Origin: Thalassotalea sp. PS06
Lineage (GTDB): Bacteria > Pseudomonadota > Gammaproteobacteria > Enterobacterales > Alteromonadaceae
NCBI RefSeq assembly: GCF_007197775.1
Contig: NZ_CP041638.1
Location: 3,731,230 to 3,795,229 of the forward strand
Reading direction: 5' to 3'
Length of the DNA: 64,000 bases
A program made the translations under genes and the position numbers. Positions 18,186 through 26,666 of the stretch are shown piece by piece; positions within the stretch are counted from its first letter, which is position 1; every line of letters begins with the position of its first letter. Under the pieces are notes generated by a model that worked only from the letters and a program-made list of their open reading frames with translations, was not told the origin of the DNA and made no database searches.

Positions 18186-18644
18186 TTATGCGATGGGGGG
18201 TTTTAGCCACTCTTTGGCAGGTTTAGAAGGGCTTTGGAATAAATGTTCGAAATAGAAGACTTCGTCAATTGCCGCGATGGATAACACAGACACCGTCAAC
18301 ATTGCCGATGAGGAGCCACAGGATTGCATGTCGCAATCTGAACATGGGCTATGATTTTGCATGGAAGCTTGCATCGCTGTGTCTGAATTTTCATCGCAAC
18401 AAGGCATTTTCGAATGATCATGCGGTTTGATGTCAGACGCGGCTGTCATCTGATGGTTGGAATGTTCGTCATCCGTATCATACTCATTATGGCCTTGATG
18501 GCCGCTTGAGTCGGCAGACACAGACGCCATTTGCATGGTTTCCATCGGCGCACACACATGCACCTGAGCTTTGGCTACCATAGAAAGTGCCATACTCAAG
18601 CTAACCAGAATCAATACCATATAGGTGCGGATATGTGTGCTCAT
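18186..18644 (-). CDS. His/Cys/Met-rich secreted small protein at the head of the cus operon
   Basis: A 152-residue protein from ATG 18644 (MSTHIRTYMVLILVSLSMAL...), with an N-terminal signal or membrane segment ending near MVAKAQ. The middle is dense in metal-binding residues: HVCAPMETMQM, SGHQGHNEYD, HSNHQM, KPHDHSKMPCC and NHSPCSDCDMQSC. A second hydrophobic stretch follows (SSAMLTVSVLSIAAI). I do not recognise a named family. It resembles the small DUF2946-like or copper-responsive proteins often found beside Cu exporters, and metal sequestration or delivery is inferred from composition and from cusB 74 bases downstream. No clear ribosome site is seen. Confidence 0.75.
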   Translation of the reverse strand: MSTHIRTYMVLILVSLSMALSMVAKAQVHVCAPMETMQMASVSADSSGHQGHNEYDTDDEHSNHQMTAASDIKPHDHSKMPCCDENSDTAMQASMQNHSPCSDCDMQSCGSSSAMLTVSVLSIAAIDEVFYFEHLFQSPSKPAKEWLKPPIA

Positions 18645-18802
18645 AAGGCTGAGTATAAAGTAATCGGCTTTGGGTATCCACATTTAAGCGGATCACTACC
18701 TAGGCAGATTGATTTTTTCCTAAACCCATGAGTTAATTAAAACAAGATCAGAGGGTTATTTGATGATCGGTTATCTCTTTTCCAGATTTCAGGAGCAAAA
18801 AA

Positions 18803-19351
18803 TTGACTAGCGACTTTTCCGGTTTTTCCAATCAGCAGTTGCAAGAATCGCAGCTACCCAGTATCGATGCGATTGAGTTTACCGATATTTCTCCCATTCA
18901 TATCAAATGGACACGAATTTTGAGTGGCATTTGGTCGTTATTTTTTCCAACCTTATTATTGGTGGTCTTCCTCCTGCCAGAGGATTTTCTTCCCTATAAG
19001 GTTAATAACATTTTAATGTTTGTTTTCAGTATCTTGTCGGTGATGTTTTTACTGTCCTTTGTCTATCAGTGGTTTGCCGAACCGATGAAAGCCTACGCGT
19101 TAAGAGAACAAGACTTATCCTATAAAAGTGGATTGTTTTTTCGCAAAGTCATTACCCAGCCCATTGCTCGCATTCAACATGTCGAGTTAAAACGTGGTCC
19201 GCTGGATCGTCGCTTTGAATTAGCCAAGTTACAGGTATTCAGTGCCGGTGGTGCCATGCATACGTTTGAAATCCCCGGGTTGGAATTGAAAAATGCGCAA
19301 TCGATTCGTCAGTTTATTCTTTCCCATAAAGGCGGAAGTAATGACGGATAA
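18803..19351 (+). CDS. ydbS: Bacterial PH-domain membrane protein YdbS
   Basis: A 182-residue inner-membrane protein. Two TM helices lie near residues 38-90 (ILSGIWSLFFPTLLLVVFLL and ILMFVFSILSVMFLLSFVY). A bPH_2 domain follows, with the hallmark text YALREQDLSYKSGLFFRKV and ITQPIARIQHVELKRGPLDR. The start is TTG at 18803, since AGGAG lies 7 bases before it and no ATG fits. It overlaps ydbT by 11 bases, as in the usual ydbS-ydbT pair. The function of these PH-domain proteins is not firmly known. A link to membrane or phospholipid homeostasis has been proposed for related pairs. Confidence 0.88.
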   Translation: MTSDFSGFSNQQLQESQLPSIDAIEFTDISPIHIKWTRILSGIWSLFFPTLLLVVFLLPEDFLPYKVNNILMFVFSILSVMFLLSFVYQWFAEPMKAYALREQDLSYKSGLFFRKVITQPIARIQHVELKRGPLDRRFELAKLQVFSAGGAMHTFEIPGLELKNAQSIRQFILSHKGGSNDG

Positions 19352-20948
19352 CACATCACCGAGCGGGCCGGATTCCAGCGGTGAGTTGTCGACAAAACAA
19401 TGGCATCGGATCTCACCGATTGCGGTGATTTTTTACGCTCTGAGGTTTATCCGTGGCTTTGTCGGTAATATTGCCTATTTGTTGCCGGCGCTTTTAGTCG
19501 GCTATAACCAGATCCAGAATAATCCCGAGGCGGCGGTACCATTAGCACTAGGTTTAGGTGTCCTGGTGTTGGTCAGCGCGGTGCTAAGCTACTGGTTTTT
19601 CCAATATCGACTCACAGAAAATCATCTTGAGATTCGCTCCGGTGTATTTGCGAAGAAATACGTCAACCTGCCGTTTAATCGCATTCAAAACGTCGAAGTA
19701 AGCCATCCCTGGTATTATCGGCCATTTGGTTATGCAACGTTAAAACTTGATAGCGCAGGCTCTGTGCAGCAGGAAGCAAATATTGCCGCCCTGGAAACCG
19801 ATTTTGCCCAACAACTTAAGCAGGAAATATTAAGCCAACGGCAAAGTGGAGCTAATTCGAAAGGTCTATCCGCAGGAGCTTTAGGGGAAGATGCGGACCT
19901 TGCTTCAACCGGACATCAAAGCCCAGCAAGTTCTGACTCGGAAACCTTGTTAAATACTCGGTCTTTGTCGGATTTGGTATTGCATGGTATAGCCAATAAT
20001 CGGGTATGGATTGTACTCGGTGCACTGGCTCCTTTTATTGATAATCTGACCGAAGGGTTGCCGGAATATATTGAAGCCCAGGGCATCGACGCGATGCAGA
20101 TTTTTTATGCGGATTCGACACCGATTTGGCAATTGGGTCTTGGTGTTCTGGTAATATTTCTCGTCGTTATGGCATTAATGTCTTTAATTTCCGTTATCGG
20201 TGCCATCATTACCTTTTACGGCTATACCCTAAGCAAAGCCGACAATAAGTATATTCGCCGTTCTGGATTATTTACTCGCCACGAAATCACCATGCCCCAC
20301 TCACGATTGCAAATGGTGACATGCCAGCAGGACTGGTTGGATAGATTATTCAAACGTATCAATATCAAGTTTGAGCAAACCAATGCCAATAATGCCCAGC
20401 AGGGACAACCATCGATAAGTGAAGGCACCAATAAAATTATCGTACCCTCGGTGACCATTGAAGAACGTCAGGCCTTACTGGATGATGCCTACCCTGAAAA
20501 TCAATTGAACCAGGTAGAATTCCATTCCATCAGTAAACGTTATCTGCTGCGCTTTTACCTGGTTCTTGGGATAATTGCTGCGCCGCTGATGGCTTTATTT
20601 GCACTCAATAACAATTGGGGGTTATTTACCTTAACTTTGGCGTTTAGCGGGTTTTTATCTGTGGTTTTCTATATGCGCTATCGTCGTTGGGGGGTCAATT
20701 TCGATGGTCACTTTGTCTATATTCGCAAAGGCTGTTTTGGTGTCGATTATCATGTGTTTGAAGCCTATAAACTGCAACAGATTCAGTTAAAGCAAAGCAT
20801 CTGGCAAAAGCGCCATCAGCTCGCTTCCATACAATTTGTTTTAGCCAGCGGTTCCTTGACGGTACCGTTTATCAACCAGGATTTAGCAAAAACCATAGCC
20901 GATTCAGTGCTTTATCAAGTTGAGTGCAAACCACGTTCATGGATGTAG
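19341..20948 (+). CDS. ydbT: Multi-bPH-domain membrane protein YdbT
   Basis: A 535-residue partner of YdbS. The start ATG 19341 lies inside the end of ydbS, and a longer frame from 19293 would overlap more. Three bPH_2 units alternate with pairs of TM helices. Their signatures are RLTENHLEIRSGVFAKKYVN with LPFNRIQNVEVSHPWYYRPF, then IRRSGLFTRHEITMPHSRLQ, and YIRKGCFGVDYHVFEAYKLQ. TM helices include VWIVLGALAPFID, LGVLVIFLVVMALMSLISVI and YLLRFYLVLGIIAAPLMALF. A polar, Ser-rich linker lies around residues 165-205 and is less conserved. It is translationally coupled to ydbS. Confidence 0.88.
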   Translation: MTDNTSPSGPDSSGELSTKQWHRISPIAVIFYALRFIRGFVGNIAYLLPALLVGYNQIQNNPEAAVPLALGLGVLVLVSAVLSYWFFQYRLTENHLEIRSGVFAKKYVNLPFNRIQNVEVSHPWYYRPFGYATLKLDSAGSVQQEANIAALETDFAQQLKQEILSQRQSGANSKGLSAGALGEDADLASTGHQSPASSDSETLLNTRSLSDLVLHGIANNRVWIVLGALAPFIDNLTEGLPEYIEAQGIDAMQIFYADSTPIWQLGLGVLVIFLVVMALMSLISVIGAIITFYGYTLSKADNKYIRRSGLFTRHEITMPHSRLQMVTCQQDWLDRLFKRINIKFEQTNANNAQQGQPSISEGTNKIIVPSVTIEERQALLDDAYPENQLNQVEFHSISKRYLLRFYLVLGIIAAPLMALFALNNNWGLFTLTLAFSGFLSVVFYMRYRRWGVNFDGHFVYIRKGCFGVDYHVFEAYKLQQIQLKQSIWQKRHQLASIQFVLASGSLTVPFINQDLAKTIADSVLYQVECKPRSWM

Positions 20949-21053
20949 AGAAACAGGCGTTAACAGCTTGTTAATTAAACAGAAAGCTCTTGGCATGGAC
21001 GCTATTTATGCAGTAGATTGGAGCATTAACAAAAATAAAGAAAGGAATCTGGT

Positions 21054-21695
21054 TTGTTGGATTTTTTACTCAACGACGTCAATTTTGCGTTCTCCGTTGC
21101 CCTGACCATAGTTCTGGGGTTGGCCCTATTAGAGGGGGTTGCTCTGGTTATTGGTTCCAGTGTCATGACTCTTCTCGACGATCTTACCGGCTTTGATATC
21201 GATGCCGACGTTGATGCTGATGTCAGTACCGGTGGCTTAACCGCGGTTCTTGGCTGGTTATGCTTAGATCGTCTGCCTTTACTGGTTTGGCTAATTTTAA
21301 TGTTAACCAGTTTTGGGATAACAGGCCTGCTTTATAACTCTTTTGTTTTAAGCGCATTCAATATCGAAATTCTTTATTGGCTGGCCAAACCTGTAGCGCT
21401 GTTTTCCGCGTTAATCATCACCCACACCATGGGCGGTGCCATTGCTAAAATCGTTCCTAAGAACGAAACATCGGCAGTTTCTGTCAATGAATTTTCAGGA
21501 AAAGTAGCAACCATAACTTTGGGTAAAGCCAGTAAAGGCAATGCTGCCGAGGCCTCACTGGTTGATGAGTATAATCAGAAACACTATGTGATGGTGGAGC
21601 CGGATAGTGACAACGAAGAGTTCCCCCAGGGCACCAAGGTTGTGCTAATTGAGAAAACCAACAGTAGCTGGATAGCTGCGCCTTTCAACCCTTAA
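21054..21695 (+). CDS. yqiJ: Inner-membrane protein YqiJ (OB-fold, flotillin partner)
   Basis: A 213-residue membrane protein of the DUF1449/YqiJ family. Helices lie near residues 10-40 and 70-120. A soluble OB-fold-like domain follows (SVNEFSGKVATITLGKASKG, then VVLIEKTNSSWIAAPF). This NfeD-like C-terminal domain typically pairs with a flotillin, and here yqiK starts 22 bases later. The start is TTG at 21054 or 21057, with AAAGGAA 7-10 bases upstream, and no ATG is suitable. An acidic loop GFDIDADVDADVS lies between helices and could bind cations, but this is only a composition remark. Confidence 0.88.
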   Translation: MLDFLLNDVNFAFSVALTIVLGLALLEGVALVIGSSVMTLLDDLTGFDIDADVDADVSTGGLTAVLGWLCLDRLPLLVWLILMLTSFGITGLLYNSFVLSAFNIEILYWLAKPVALFSALIITHTMGGAIAKIVPKNETSAVSVNEFSGKVATITLGKASKGNAAEASLVDEYNQKHYVMVEPDSDNEEFPQGTKVVLIEKTNSSWIAAPFNP

Positions 21696-21717
21696 AAGAA
21701 AAAGTAAAGGAAACTAA

Positions 21718-23490
21718 ATGGATCAGTTTACTACAGGTGATAACTTCACCATGATATTAATCATCGCTGGTGTAGCATTAATTTCGATGATGACCATCGG
21801 TTTAATCATTGCCAAGCTTTATATTCGTGCTACCAAAGAAATCGCTTTTGTGCGCACCGGTATGGGCGGCGAACGTGTCGTTAAAGATGGTGGGGCTATT
21901 GTTCTGCCTGTTGTTCATGAAACCATCCCAGTAAACATGAACACCCTTCGAATTGAAGTTGAAAAGACTCAAAAAGACGCACTGATCACCAAAGATCGTA
22001 TGCGTGTAGATGTAAAAGCTGACTTCTATCTGCGTGTTGCGCCAAATACTGAAGGTATTTCCATGGCAGCCCAGACCCTCGGTACCCGTACTATGCGTGT
22101 TGAAGAGCTAAAGAAGCTGATGGAATCAAAGTTTGTTGATGTTTTACGCGCCGTTGCTGCGGAAATGACTATGACGGAAATGCACGAGCAGCGCAGTGAA
22201 TTTGTACAAAAAGTACAGCAAAACGTAATGACCGACCTTGAAAAAAATGGTCTTGAGCTGGAATCTGTATCATTAACCGGCTTTGACCAGACTGACCTTC
22301 AGTTCTTCAATGAAAACAACGCGTTCGATGCCGAAGGTCGTGCACGATTAGCGAAAATCATCGAAGAAAAACGTAAAGAAACCAATGATATCGAACAGGA
22401 AAACCGTATTCTTATCGAACAGCGTAACCTGGAAGCGGAAAAGCAGTCTCTTGATATTCAAAAAGAGCAACAGGAAGCACAGTTAATTCAACAGCAGGCG
22501 ATTGAGTTTAAGCGTGTTGAACAACAGGCGGAAATCGTTAAGCAACGCGAAGTTAAAGAGCGTGAAGAGCGTGAAGCGGAAATTGCTAAACAACGTGCCG
22601 TTGAAGCTGCTGAGATTGAAAAAGCCAAGAATATCGAAGCCCAGGAAATCGAGAAGCGCAAAGCCCTTGAGCAGGCGCGCATTCAGCAAGAGCGTGACGT
22701 AGAAGTTTCGATGCAGGAAAAACAGATTGCCGTTGCGCAAAAATCGGAAGAAGAATCTGCAGCTCGAGCGAAAGCGGCAGAAGCTGAAAAAGCCAAAGTA
22801 GAAAAAGAAGAAGCGGTAATAACAGCTAAGCAGATTGCCGTCGCCAATCGTCATAAAGAAATCGAAGTTATCGACGCTAAGAAAGAAGCCGAACGTGAAG
22901 CGGTAGGTATCACGGTTCAAGCAGAAGCCGATAAACGTGCCGCTGAAGATAAAGCCGAAGCAATTTTGACCCAAGCTCGCGCCGACGCGGATGCCAAGAA
23001 GCTTAAAGCGGAAGCGGATGAGAAAGTGTATGCGGTAGAAGCGGAAGGTAAGAAAGCGCTTTATGAAGCAGAAAACACCTTGCGTGACGAGCAGGTTGAA
23101 TTGCAAAAGTCATTAGCGATCCTGCAAGCGCTTCCTTCTATTGTTGCCAGCGCTGTTAAGCCGCTTGAGAACATCGAAGGCATTAAGATTTTACAAGGTT
23201 ATGGCCAGGGCAACACAGTTGCATCCGGCACTGAAGGTTCTGCAAAAAGTGCCGGTCTTTCCGAGCAAATCACCAATGCCGCATTGAACTACCGTGCAAA
23301 CGCGCCATTAGTTGATAGCATGATGCGCGAGTTAGGTATCGTAGATAAAGAAAATGGTAGCTTAAGCGACTTGCTTACCGGCGAACACCCACTGGTTCAG
23401 GATGCGATTACGGTAACTAAACCAGGGCCAATCGCCACTCCGCCAGCAGCAGACAATGCTGAGCAGAATCTGAACGGCGCCAGCGAATAG
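21718..23490 (+). CDS. yqiK: Flotillin-family protein YqiK
   Basis: A 590-residue SPFH/flotillin protein anchored by one N-terminal helix (MILIIAGVALISMMTIGLII). The SPFH domain spans about residues 40-210 (IAFVRTGMGGERVVKDGG and ELKKLMESKFVDVLRAVAAE). A long Glu/Ala/Lys-rich coiled coil from about 215 to 470 is followed by the flotillin C-terminal part (ALPSIVASAVKPLENIEGIK). Flotillins oligomerise in lipid microdomains and are linked to membrane order and stress. The gene is preceded by AAAGGAAAC and by yqiJ, and is closed by a strong terminator at 23513-23537. Confidence 0.95.
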   Translation: MDQFTTGDNFTMILIIAGVALISMMTIGLIIAKLYIRATKEIAFVRTGMGGERVVKDGGAIVLPVVHETIPVNMNTLRIEVEKTQKDALITKDRMRVDVKADFYLRVAPNTEGISMAAQTLGTRTMRVEELKKLMESKFVDVLRAVAAEMTMTEMHEQRSEFVQKVQQNVMTDLEKNGLELESVSLTGFDQTDLQFFNENNAFDAEGRARLAKIIEEKRKETNDIEQENRILIEQRNLEAEKQSLDIQKEQQEAQLIQQQAIEFKRVEQQAEIVKQREVKEREEREAEIAKQRAVEAAEIEKAKNIEAQEIEKRKALEQARIQQERDVEVSMQEKQIAVAQKSEEESAARAKAAEAEKAKVEKEEAVITAKQIAVANRHKEIEVIDAKKEAEREAVGITVQAEADKRAAEDKAEAILTQARADADAKKLKAEADEKVYAVEAEGKKALYEAENTLRDEQVELQKSLAILQALPSIVASAVKPLENIEGIKILQGYGQGNTVASGTEGSAKSAGLSEQITNAALNYRANAPLVDSMMRELGIVDKENGSLSDLLTGEHPLVQDAITVTKPGPIATPPAADNAEQNLNGASE

Positions 23491-23512
23491 CTCAAACCCA
23501 CACCACCAACAA

Positions 23513-23537
23513 AACGGGCTAACGCCCGTTTTTTTTT
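23513..23537 (+). terminator. Rho-independent terminator after yqiK
   Basis: AACGGGC-taac-GCCCGTT followed by a run of T residues (to about 23537). It closes the ydbS-ydbT-yqiJ-yqiK run. Confidence 0.9.
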
Positions 23538-23645
23538 GATACATCGAGCCCTCTCAAGCTGTTTTCGCTACCCTAATATTTTTGTTTCGACTAACGTTAA
23601 TTAAATCTACTGTGGATAGTACAAAAAGGTGATTTTTTCGCCAAA

Positions 23646-23668
23646 ACATGCCATAAAAGAAGGCATGT
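23646..23668. promoter_or_regulatory. Short inverted repeat in the leader of the symporter genes
   Basis: ACATGCC - ataaaagaa - GGCATGT, arms of 7 bases, 20 bases before the start of the DUF4212 gene. It may be an operator or a leader hairpin covering the ribosome site. No match to a known site is claimed. Confidence 0.3.
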
Positions 23669-23688
23669 AATAACAACAATAAGCACCT

Positions 23689-23982
23689 ATGAATCAGTCT
23701 GTTGAGCAACAACATGATGAAAACCCTGTTGAAACTCTCACCAGCGAACAATACTGGCGAGAAAATCTTAAACTTATCGCAATCTGCCTGGCAATCTGGT
23801 TTTTTGTATCATTTGGCTGCGGCATCTTATTGGTCGAACCCCTGAACGAAATTCGCCTCGGCGGTTACAAACTCGGCTTCTGGTTTGCCCAGCAAGGCTC
23901 TATTTATACCTTTGTGATTCTGATTTTTTATTACACCCGGCAGATGAACAAGCTGGATAAGAAATTCGGCATTAAGGACTGA
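23689..23982 (+). CDS. DUF4212 small subunit of sodium/solute symporter
   Basis: A 97-residue membrane protein with two TM helices (LIAICLAIWFFVSFGCGILL and FWFAQQGSIYTFVILIFYY). The DUF4212 text includes NEIRLGGYKLGFWFAQQGS, and the protein ends in a basic tail, RQMNKLDKKFGIKD. It is the known small partner of SSS-type symporters and is always placed just before the large subunit, which starts 4 bases after its stop. The role is presumably stabilisation of the large subunit. Substrate unknown; acetate or another short carboxylate is plausible from the family. Confidence 0.93.
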   Translation: MNQSVEQQHDENPVETLTSEQYWRENLKLIAICLAIWFFVSFGCGILLVEPLNEIRLGGYKLGFWFAQQGSIYTFVILIFYYTRQMNKLDKKFGIKD

Positions 23983-23986
23983 GCCC

Positions 23987-25726
23987 ATGGATGAGTTGAA
24001 GTTATACACCTACATCGCCGTTTTCGGCTCTTTTGCGTTATATTTTGCGATCGCCTGGTGGGCGCGCGCTGCATCCACCAGCGACTTTTATGTTGCCAGC
24101 GGTCACATTGGTCCGGTGCAAAACGGTATGGCCATCGCCGCCGATTGGATGAGCGCCGCCTCTTTTATCTCGATGGCGGGATTAATTGCCTTTTTAGGCT
24201 ATGGTGGCTCGGTGTTTTTAATGGGCTGGACCGGCGGTTATGTGTTACTGGCAACCTTGCTCGCCCCATACATGCGCAAACACGGTAAGTTTACCGTTCC
24301 TGAATTTATCGCCGACCGGTTTATGTCACGTACCGCGCGTATTGTTGCGGTTATCTGCCTGATTATCGCGTCACTCACCTATATCATTGGCCAGATGAAA
24401 GGTGTTGGTGTTGCCTTCTCCCGTTTCCTGGAAGTGGATTACGGTCTCGGGCTAGGTATTGGCATGGTGGTGGTTTGGTTCTATGCGGTACTTGGCGGTA
24501 TGAAAGGCATTACCTATACGCAAATTGCCCAATACTGCGTATTGATATTCGCTTACACCGTACCTGCTATCTTTATTTCCCTGCAATTAACCGGTAATCC
24601 AATCCCGCAGCTAGGCCTGGGTTCAACACTGGCCGATGGCAGCGGTACTTATTTGCTAGATAAGTTGGATCAGGTGGTTACCGATCTCGGATTTGATCAA
24701 TATACGACGGCGAATATGGAAAACCGCCTCGATATGTTCGCCTACACCTTATCGCTAATGATAGGTACGGCTGGTTTGCCACACGTTATCATGCGCTTTT
24801 TCACCGTACCAAGCGTTAAAGCAGCGCGCTCCAGTGCTGGTTATGCTCTGGTCTTTATCGCTTTACTTTATACCGTAGCGCCAGCCGTTGGTGGCATGGC
24901 GCGATTAAATCTGTCCAATACTATTGAACCAGAACCAGGGCAGCACATTGAATATGAACAGCGCCCACAATGGTTTAAGGACTGGGAAACCACCGGTTTA
25001 TTGCAATTTGAAGATAAGAACGGTGATGGCAAAATTCAGTACCATGCCGATGAGAACATCAACGAATTGGTAAAAGTGGATCGCGATATCATGGTGCTTG
25101 CCAACCCGGCAATCGCTAACCTGCCAAACTGGGTAATTGCCTTGGTAGCCGCAGGCGGGCTGGCGGCAGCACTGTCGACAGCGGCAGGATTACTGCTCGC
25201 CATATCCTCATCCGTTTCCCACGATCTAATGAAAGGCCTGTTTTTCACTAACTTATCGGAAAAGCGGGAATTACTGGCGGGGCGAATTACCATGACCCTG
25301 TCGATATTACTGGCAGGATACCTGGGGCTAAATCCCCCTGGATTTGCCGCCGGTACGGTAGCACTGGCATTTGGCCTAGCGGCTTCATCTATTTTTCCGG
25401 CATTAATGATGGGAATATTTTCAAAGACAATATCCGGCAAAGCGGCGGTGGCCGGAATGTGCGCCGGTATCGGTGTCACCCTGTTATACGTATTTCAGCA
25501 CAAGGGCGTAATGTTTATTCCAGGCACCAGCTTCCTGGGGGCTATGCCTGAAAACTGGTTCTTCGGCATATCACCGAATGCCTTTGGTGCCATTGGCGCT
25601 TTAGTTAACTTCGGTGTGGCATTTTTAGTGACAGCTCTGGGCGATAAAGCCCCCGAGCAGGCGCAACGCATGGTAGAGAATATGCGCCAGCCGGGCAGTA
25701 CTTCGTTAGCAACATTCAAACATTAA
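23987..25726 (+). CDS. Sodium:solute symporter, large subunit (ActP-like SSS family)
   Basis: A 579-residue inner-membrane symporter of the SSS family, with about 13 TM helices. Motifs seen: GMAIAADWMSAASFISMAGL, FTVPEFIADRFMSRTARIVA and IGTAGLPHVIMRFFTVPSVK. These match the acetate-permease-like group, which is paired with DUF4212. A loop near residues 343-356 (FEDKNGDGKIQYHADENI) looks like a calcium-binding EF-hand loop inserted in the transporter (DxNxDGxIxxxx, with D at 13). The substrate is likely a carboxylate taken up with Na+. No acs gene is near. Confidence 0.9.
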   Translation: MDELKLYTYIAVFGSFALYFAIAWWARAASTSDFYVASGHIGPVQNGMAIAADWMSAASFISMAGLIAFLGYGGSVFLMGWTGGYVLLATLLAPYMRKHGKFTVPEFIADRFMSRTARIVAVICLIIASLTYIIGQMKGVGVAFSRFLEVDYGLGLGIGMVVVWFYAVLGGMKGITYTQIAQYCVLIFAYTVPAIFISLQLTGNPIPQLGLGSTLADGSGTYLLDKLDQVVTDLGFDQYTTANMENRLDMFAYTLSLMIGTAGLPHVIMRFFTVPSVKAARSSAGYALVFIALLYTVAPAVGGMARLNLSNTIEPEPGQHIEYEQRPQWFKDWETTGLLQFEDKNGDGKIQYHADENINELVKVDRDIMVLANPAIANLPNWVIALVAAGGLAAALSTAAGLLLAISSSVSHDLMKGLFFTNLSEKRELLAGRITMTLSILLAGYLGLNPPGFAAGTVALAFGLAASSIFPALMMGIFSKTISGKAAVAGMCAGIGVTLLYVFQHKGVMFIPGTSFLGAMPENWFFGISPNAFGAIGALVNFGVAFLVTALGDKAPEQAQRMVENMRQPGSTSLATFKH

Positions 25727-25804
25727 GCGTTTTTAAGTAAAGGTTTTGTGTTGAATTAAAAATTCAGCGACTTATTACAGAATGTTCAGGTTTAATGAGA
25801 GAGG

Positions 25805-25830
25805 TTAAGGTTGCCCTATGGCAACCTTAA
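25805..25830. terminator. Bidirectional terminator after the symporter
   Basis: TTAAGGTTGCC - ctat - GGCAACCTTAA, a perfect 11-bp stem between convergent genes (the symporter on plus, the PEP-CTERM gene ending at 25840 on minus). Confidence 0.7.
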
Positions 25831-25839
25831 TTCGACAAG

Positions 25840-26478
25840 TTAATTACGTTTTAATCTGCTAAACCCTAACAATGAAAGCGCCAAAATAGCCAACGTAGAA
25901 GGCTCTGGCACCTCTGATGGACCGCCATTCTCGCTTTTTACAGAAACATCATCAATGAAGTTGCCAAATGTTCCGCCAAGAGGGTTAATAGACGATATTT
26001 TCAATGTGGTGGTCGACCCAAGAGCGGCAAAGACACCGCCGTCGATTGCCCATTGTCCAACGGTACCACTAACTTCAAAAGAAGCTAAAACCGTAGCAGA
26101 GTTATGATCGCCATCGAGTACTTCTACCTTGAAAGCTTCATTGTTATTAACCCGCGCACTGTAGGCAAATGACAATACATAGTTGTCGTCAGCAATAGTG
26201 CTAAATGTCTGATAAATCATCCAACTGCCAGCATTGGGATGGGCATTAAGCTCTGCATGTTGATTGCCACTATTAGGCTGAACACCTCCTAATTTATGCC
26301 AAATTTCAACATTACTGCCCTGCCATCCTAAGTCCGGCGTTCCTTCAGGAAAGAAAGACCATGAGTTTTCCGCAAGTTCTGGCTTTTCAAACCCACCATT
26401 GATAATAAGTTCCGCTTTAGCGGCAAATGAAAAGACTAACAGAGAGATACTTACCAGAATCCGAGTGAAGTGTTTCAT
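25840..26478 (-). CDS. PEP-CTERM sorted exported protein A
   Basis: A 212-residue protein with a Sec signal peptide (MKHFTRILVSISLLVFSFAAKA) and a C-terminal sorting tail: VPEPSTLAILALSLLGF followed by SRLKRN. PEP-CTERM tails are cut by exosortase, and the protein reaches the surface or exopolysaccharide matrix. The body reads like a carbohydrate-binding/DUF642-type jelly roll (LIINGGFEKPE, IWHKLGG, GNQHAELNAHPNAGSW, LSFAYSARVNNNEAFKVEVL). It has AAAGGACA as ribosome site. A paralogue lies upstream at 26667-27302, and the two share layout and many motifs. No exosortase is in the window. Confidence 0.9.
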   Translation of the reverse strand: MKHFTRILVSISLLVFSFAAKAELIINGGFEKPELAENSWSFFPEGTPDLGWQGSNVEIWHKLGGVQPNSGNQHAELNAHPNAGSWMIYQTFSTIADDNYVLSFAYSARVNNNEAFKVEVLDGDHNSATVLASFEVSGTVGQWAIDGGVFAALGSTTTLKISSINPLGGTFGNFIDDVSVKSENGGPSEVPEPSTLAILALSLLGFSRLKRN

Positions 26479-26522
26479 AATATGTCCTTTTAGTTGTTAT
26501 TAAATGCCTTTCGGCTCCTAAA

Positions 26523-26557
26523 GGTCGGTTAGTTATATTACCAGCAGCTAACCGACC
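26523..26557. terminator. Hairpin between the two PEP-CTERM genes
   Basis: GGTCGGTTAG ... CTAACCGACC, a 10-bp inverted repeat with a 15-base loop, 110 bases beyond the stop of the upstream paralogue. No clear T-run, so it may be an attenuator. Confidence 0.4.
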
Positions 26558-26666
26558 GGGTGTTGGTCAAGCAATTACCCTGCCATCAACGCCAAACGCA
26601 CCTTCTTAAAGGACTTCACTCAATTTAGAATAAATATTTCAAACAGATTGTAAGACTTTTTGACAC

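Noticed and set aside
22483..23106. A 207-codon minus-strand frame, rich in Phe/Leu, opposite the flotillin coil
   Set aside because: It mirrors the Glu/Lys-rich coiled coil of yqiK in antisense (Phe/Leu bias), so it is a shadow.
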